Made by a program: the position numbers and the translations under genes. Of a DNA stretch of 64,000 bases, positions 60,654 through 64,000 are shown in pieces. The notes below the pieces were generated by a model. That model had not been told where the DNA came from. It did not search any database and was given only the letters and a program-made list of their open reading frames with translations. The stretch's first letter is position 1, and every line of letters starts with the position of its first letter. This stretch comes from Psychrosphaera haliotis (GTDB lineage Bacteria; Pseudomonadota; Gammaproteobacteria; Enterobacterales; Alteromonadaceae), in NCBI RefSeq assembly GCF_039523615.1, contig NZ_BAAAFQ010000004.1, forward strand, positions 620,001 to 684,000, read 5' to 3'.

Positions 60654-60953
60654 CTAACTACGTGTGTCATTCTTCAAAGGAAGTAACTCTAACACGTTGC
60701 TAATACTGGCTAAAGCTAATAATTGCTGAGGCTGATTTATTATTGATATTTGGTGTTTTAATTGATAGTGCGCAATCAACTTTAATAACCAAGCTAGGCC
60801 TGCTGTGTCGGTGTTTTCTACTTGAGATAAATCCAAAGTAATGTCTCCAGTGGTAACTGGGAAACGGTAGCAAGCGGGAGCACCTAACGTGAATCGGTCC
60901 AATTTGCCTGCCACAATCAATGTATCGTTTTCTAGCGAAAAACTAACCGACAT
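60654..60953 (-). CDS. mlaB: Phospholipid trafficking STAS protein MlaB
   Basis: A 99-residue STAS-domain cytoplasmic subunit that binds the ATPase MlaF and stabilises MlaFEDB. Seen are VAGKLDRFTL, a DLSQVENTDTAGLAWLLKL core with the Thr-Ala-Gly STAS loop, and a final LLPL. Downstream of mlaC by 9 bases. Confidence 0.94.
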   Translation of the reverse strand: MSVSFSLENDTLIVAGKLDRFTLGAPACYRFPVTTGDITLDLSQVENTDTAGLAWLLKLIAHYQLKHQISIINQPQQLLALASISNVLELLPLKNDTRS

Positions 60954-60962
60954 AACGTTTAA

Positions 60963-61604
60963 TTACCCTAAATCTTTTTTAACTATTGGCTTTTCAGCTT
61001 TCTCTAACAACAATTGAGTTACAGACTCAATACCTTGTTGACGAATTAAATTTTGTAGCTCGGCGCGTTTACTATCAAGTACAGATACACCCTCTGCGAT
61101 CATATCGTAAGCGCTCCACTCACCGGTTTTTGAGTTCTTTCGTAATTTAAAATCAATACGGATATCCGGCTTACCTTCATCAAGAACGCGAGTTTTTACA
61201 ACCACTATTTTTTGACCATCTATTGCGTAAGCTGGTTCAAAAACCACTTGCTGATCATCATAAAGAGTTAAGATACCAGCATAAGTAGCAATTAAATATT
61301 TCTCAAACGACGCATAAAATTTCTCGCGCTGAGCCTCGGTACTGGTTCTGTAATAAGGACCCAAAACCATTGCGGCTGCATATTTATGGTTAATTGCAGG
61401 GGCAAGTTGTTCTGCAACAACCACTCTTAATACTTCTGGATCTTTTACGATTTCAGTCTGTTCTTTTGTAATACGAGAAAACAACGCATCAGCAACACTA
61501 CGTACCAACTCAAATGGATTGTTGTTATTGTCTACCGCTTTTACAGATGGTACTAAAAGGCTTAAGGCCAATAAACTTAACGCTATAAAATTAAACTTCT
61601 TCAT
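60963..61604 (-). CDS. mlaC: Phospholipid-binding protein MlaC
   Basis: Periplasmic shuttle carrying phospholipids between the outer-membrane MlaA complex and MlaFEDB. The 213-residue product has a signal peptide (residues 1-23, LVPSVKA) and the MlaC/Ttg2 domain with MVLGPYYRTSTEAQREKFYASFEKYLIATYAGIL (in parts) and AYDMIAEGVSVLDSKRAE. 3 bases after mlaD. Confidence 0.96.
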   Translation of the reverse strand: MKKFNFIALSLLALSLLVPSVKAVDNNNNPFELVRSVADALFSRITKEQTEIVKDPEVLRVVVAEQLAPAINHKYAAAMVLGPYYRTSTEAQREKFYASFEKYLIATYAGILTLYDDQQVVFEPAYAIDGQKIVVVKTRVLDEGKPDIRIDFKLRKNSKTGEWSAYDMIAEGVSVLDSKRAELQNLIRQQGIESVTQLLLEKAEKPIVKKDLG

Positions 61605-61607
61605 TTC

Positions 61608-62078
61608 TTAGTTATCACTCCCTTGATTAAATAAGAACTGTCCGATGAGCTCTTCTAAAACTAATGCGGACTTAGTATCTTCAATGTAATCTCCATCTTT
61701 GAGAATCGCGACGGTTTCATCAATGAAACCAGGCTCAAGACCAAGATACTGTTCACCTAACAAACCAGAAGTTAAAATGGCAATAGAACTGGTGTCAGGA
61801 AAATTATCGTATTGTGCATCAATAGCTAACGTTGCAATAGGAGCATAATCAACAGGGTCCAATTGAATTGATTCAACTCGGCCAACCACTACACCACCTA
61901 CTTTTACCGCTGACCTAACTTTTAAACCACCGATATTACTAAACTTAGCCTTCAGTTGATAAGTTTCGCCTGAGCCTGTAACGCCTTGGCTAGCCACATT
62001 TAATGCCAAAAATATAATTGCAGCGATACCTAACGCGACAAAAAAACCAACTAATACTTCTACTTTTTTTGATGTCAT
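61608..62078 (-). CDS. mlaD: Inner-membrane phospholipid MCE protein MlaD
   Basis: Forms a hexameric MCE ring in the periplasm attached to MlaFE. The ATG at 62078 is preceded by AAGGAA at good spacing (a tandem ATG one codon earlier is possible); MTSKKVEVLVG aligns with E. coli. One anchor helix (about 10-29), the MCE domain (about 38-118: AKFSNIGGLKVRSAVKVGGVVVGRV in parts, ending TSGLLGEQYLGLE), and a short C-terminal tail with VLEELIGQFLF. Slightly shorter than E. coli MlaD. Confidence 0.95.
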   Translation of the reverse strand: MTSKKVEVLVGFFVALGIAAIIFLALNVASQGVTGSGETYQLKAKFSNIGGLKVRSAVKVGGVVVGRVESIQLDPVDYAPIATLAIDAQYDNFPDTSSIAILTSGLLGEQYLGLEPGFIDETVAILKDGDYIEDTKSALVLEELIGQFLFNQGSDN

Positions 62079-62092
62079 CATCTTTCCTTAAA

Positions 62093-62869
62093 TTAGCTAC
62101 CGAACATTACGGCAGTTAATACAAAATCTAAACCTAGAACGGCTAACGAAGCTTGCACAACAGTTTGTGTGGTTGCTTGGCTAATTCCTTCTGAAGTAGG
62201 TACCGCGTCATAACCTCTATATAATGCAATCCAAGTTACAACAAATGCAAATACAACACTTTTAATTACGCCATTTAAAACGTCATCTTGGAAGTCTACG
62301 CTCGCTTGCATGATTGACCAAAAGCTTCCATGATCAACGCCAAGCCATTCAACACCAACTAAGTGTCCGCCTAGGATTCCCACAGAGGAAAATAGTAAAG
62401 CAAGAATTGGCATGCTAAAGACACCAGCCCAAAATCTTGGTGCAACAACACGCTTAATTGGGTCTACCGCCATCATTTCAAGCGATGTTAACTGTTCAGT
62501 CGCTTTCATTAAACCAATTTCAGCGGTTAACGCAGAGCCCGCACGACCAGCAAATAATAGTGCCGTCACTACTGGACCTAACTCTCTTAACAGGGCTAGT
62601 GATACCATTGGACCTAAGCTGTCTTCTGCCCCGTAATCAATTAAAACCGTATAACCTTGTAGGGCTAGTACCATGCCAATAAATAAACCAGATACCAAAA
62701 TTATAATGAGCGATTGAACGCCAACTACATATATTTGCTTAATAAATAATGGAAACGCCTTAAATATGTTAAAACGCCCAAAAATCGCACCTATTAATAA
62801 GGCTGTTGCCCTTCCAATAGACGCCATTTTTTCAATGGTGTTTTTTCCTAACGACTGTAAGGCTTTCAT
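62093..62869 (-). CDS. mlaE: Lipid asymmetry maintenance ABC permease MlaE
   Basis: Permease of the Mla system, about 258 residues with five or six helices. Family motifs: SGLFIGMVLALQGY, LLRELGPVVTALLFAGRAGSALTAEIGLMKATEQ (in parts), the EQL.SLEMMAVDP coupling region and GYDAVPTSEGIS near the C-terminus. Its ATG overlaps the mlaF stop by 4 bases. Confidence 0.97.
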   Translation of the reverse strand: MKALQSLGKNTIEKMASIGRATALLIGAIFGRFNIFKAFPLFIKQIYVVGVQSLIIILVSGLFIGMVLALQGYTVLIDYGAEDSLGPMVSLALLRELGPVVTALLFAGRAGSALTAEIGLMKATEQLTSLEMMAVDPIKRVVAPRFWAGVFSMPILALLFSSVGILGGHLVGVEWLGVDHGSFWSIMQASVDFQDDVLNGVIKSVVFAFVVTWIALYRGYDAVPTSEGISQATTQTVVQASLAVLGLDFVLTAVMFGS

Positions 62870-63699
62870 TTAGATCCCATCATAATATCTTGTTGCAATG
62901 AATCTGCCGCAAAGTGAAATGGTACTGGTCCATCGGCTTCACCGCGTAAAAATTGTTGGACTAATTCAGAGTCACTTTCTAACAACTCTTCAGTTGTACC
63001 GTGACCAATAACTCGTTTGTCCGCCATAATGTATAAGTAATCAGCAATTTCCATCACTTCTTTCACATCATGTGACACTATAATACTGGTTAAGTTTAAT
63101 GAAGAATTTAAATCTCTTATTAATCGAACTAGAACACCCATTGATATTGGGTCTTGGCCAACAAAGGGTTCGTCAAACATAATCAAGTCTGGGTCTAGTG
63201 CAATTGAACGCGCTAATGCGGCTCTTCTTGCCATACCGCCCGATAATTCTGCAGGCATTAAATCGCGGGCACCACGTAAACCAACCGCTTCTAGTTTAAG
63301 TAATACCATAGTCCGCACAACATCTTCTGGCAAAGTGGTATGTTCACGTATTGGAAAAGCCACGTTGTCAAATACCGTCATATCGGTAAACAAGGCACCA
63401 CTTTGAAATAACATGCTCATTTTTTCGCGAACTTTATATAGGGCTGAACGCGATAATTTAGGAATATTACTACCAGCAACAAGGATGTCGCCAGTGTCAG
63501 GCATTAGCTGACCACCAATAAGACGTAGCATGGTTGTTTTACCGATACCACTGGGGCCCATTATTGCAGTGATCTTGCCTTTTGGAAATTTTAACGAGAT
63601 ATCATCGTAAATTACGCGGTCGCCTCGCGAAAACGTTACGTTTTTTAATTCCACCAACGCCTCTTGTTGGTGAATAGAATCAGACAAATTTTTAGTCAC
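62866..63699 (-). CDS. mlaF: Lipid asymmetry maintenance ATPase MlaF
   Basis: ABC ATPase driving phospholipid transport by MlaFEDB. The start is a GTG with GGAG about 6 bases before it. The 277-residue protein has Walker A GPSGIGKTT, Q-loop FQSGALF, signature LSGGMARR, Walker B LIMFDEPFVGQDP and the H-loop SHD. First gene of mlaFEDCB-ibaG-murA; it is divergent from the yrbG-like gene at the window edge. Confidence 0.97.
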   Translation of the reverse strand: MTKNLSDSIHQQEALVELKNVTFSRGDRVIYDDISLKFPKGKITAIMGPSGIGKTTMLRLIGGQLMPDTGDILVAGSNIPKLSRSALYKVREKMSMLFQSGALFTDMTVFDNVAFPIREHTTLPEDVVRTMVLLKLEAVGLRGARDLMPAELSGGMARRAALARSIALDPDLIMFDEPFVGQDPISMGVLVRLIRDLNSSLNLTSIIVSHDVKEVMEIADYLYIMADKRVIGHGTTEELLESDSELVQQFLRGEADGPVPFHFAADSLQQDIMMGSK

Positions 63700-63938
63700 C
63701 GTGTCTCCGCGTAAATTAATGATATTTTTATAGACTGGCCATTGTATTCATTAATTACAAAATTAGCTACGCTTGAAATGTTAAAAATTATTAATATTCA
63801 CTTACGTTTACATCAGGCGAGTAAATTGATTAAGAATTGACTAAGTATAATCCAAAACAGCAATATATTTTGCTTTCTTAAGCGACTAAAGCCACAATAA
63901 CACCAATATTTATTCAACATTTGTTAAGTTTTTCTATC
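63700..63938. other. Divergent mlaF/yrbG intergenic region
   Basis: About 240 AT-rich bases that should hold both promoters. A perfect TATAAT on the plus strand (63846-63851) is a candidate -10 for the antiporter gene; no fitting -35 is evident. No RNA gene or repeat seen. Confidence 0.45.
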
Positions 63939-64000
63939 ATGCTAATTGCTTCAATTATTCTTCTTTTGTCATTCGCAGTATTAGTCTGGGGTGCCGACAA
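63939..64000 (+). CDS. Calcium/sodium antiporter, YrbG-type (5' fragment)
   Basis: Only the first 20 codons lie in the window: MLIASIILLLSFAVLVWGAD, a hydrophobic first helix ending in the GAD seen in YrbG-type Ca/Na exchangers (compare YSADRLV in E. coli). Its position, divergent from mlaF, is the conserved yrbG place ahead of kdsD-kdsC-lptC. The assignment depends largely on this context. Confidence 0.7.
   Translation, partial: MLIASIILLLSFAVLVWGAD

Overview
The window reads as a chromosomal segment of a marine gammaproteobacterium of the Alteromonadales, most like Colwelliaceae (Thalassotalea or Colwellia type). The grounds are the low GC content, the housekeeping proteins that align closely by eye with their E. 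coli counterparts, the gammaproteobacterial gene neighbourhoods (yajC-secDF after tgt-queA; mdh/argR; lpoA-yraN-diaA-dolP; zapE/zapG-degQ-degS; mlaFEDCB-ibaG-murA), and the richness in c-di-GMP and chemotaxis genes. The genus is inference. No tRNA, insertion sequence, integrase, prophage or CRISPR array was seen.

Layout. 1-5.4 kb: queA-tgt-yajC-secD-secF on the minus strand, with an intrinsic terminator between yajC and secD; secF is cut by the window edge. 5.5-8 kb: a GGDEF-EAL protein with two receiver-like domains and a PAS domain. 8-12.2 kb: a small secreted protein, folA, obgE, rpmA, rplU and the divergent ispB. 12.2-14.3 kb: small accessory genes (a secreted peptide, an orphan solute-binding protein, an SdpI-like membrane protein). 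14.4-18.3 kb: mdh/argR, qmcA-nfeD, and a DyP-type peroxidase that has lost its signature distal aspartate. 18.5-22.2 kb: a translationally coupled outer-membrane-like protein and phosphoesterase lipoprotein, then a porin and a PstS protein, each preceded by a Pho-box-like double repeat.

22.2-40.4 kb is the most unusual part, an accessory block dominated by signalling and cell-surface genes, almost all on the minus strand. It has three units. (i) An overlapping trio: outer-membrane barrel, small phosphate-binding-protein-like protein, and membrane diguanylate cyclase. (ii) A methyl-accepting protein with a His-rich multi-pass membrane domain, overlapping a cysteine-rich thioredoxin-like protein. 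(iii) A tightly packed six-gene operon behind a near-consensus sigma-70 promoter: TPR/outer-membrane barrel, FecR-domain protein, a 1503-residue cadherin-like/delta-60-repeat lipoprotein, MBL-fold hydrolase, CHASE2 adenylate cyclase, and GAF-HD-GYP protein. I infer that unit iii makes a surface lipoprotein system wired to cAMP and c-di-GMP. An AraC regulator and a divergent exported haloacid-dehalogenase-like enzyme close the block.

41-46 kb: rnpB (RNase P RNA), a short tandem repeat, rsmI, and the lpoA-yraN-diaA-dolP cluster, with a five-copy heptamer repeat forming the dolP ribosome-binding region. 46-52.5 kb: sspA-sspB, petABC (cytochrome bc1), rplM-rpsI, zapE. 52.6-55.7 kb: zapG, degQ, degS. 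55.7-59 kb: ahpC-ahpF with divergent oxyR, a complete peroxide-response module. 59.1-63.7 kb: mlaFEDCB-ibaG-murA, with the start of a divergent YrbG-type antiporter at the right edge. The flanking housekeeping genes are standard; most of the novelty lies between 17 and 41 kb.
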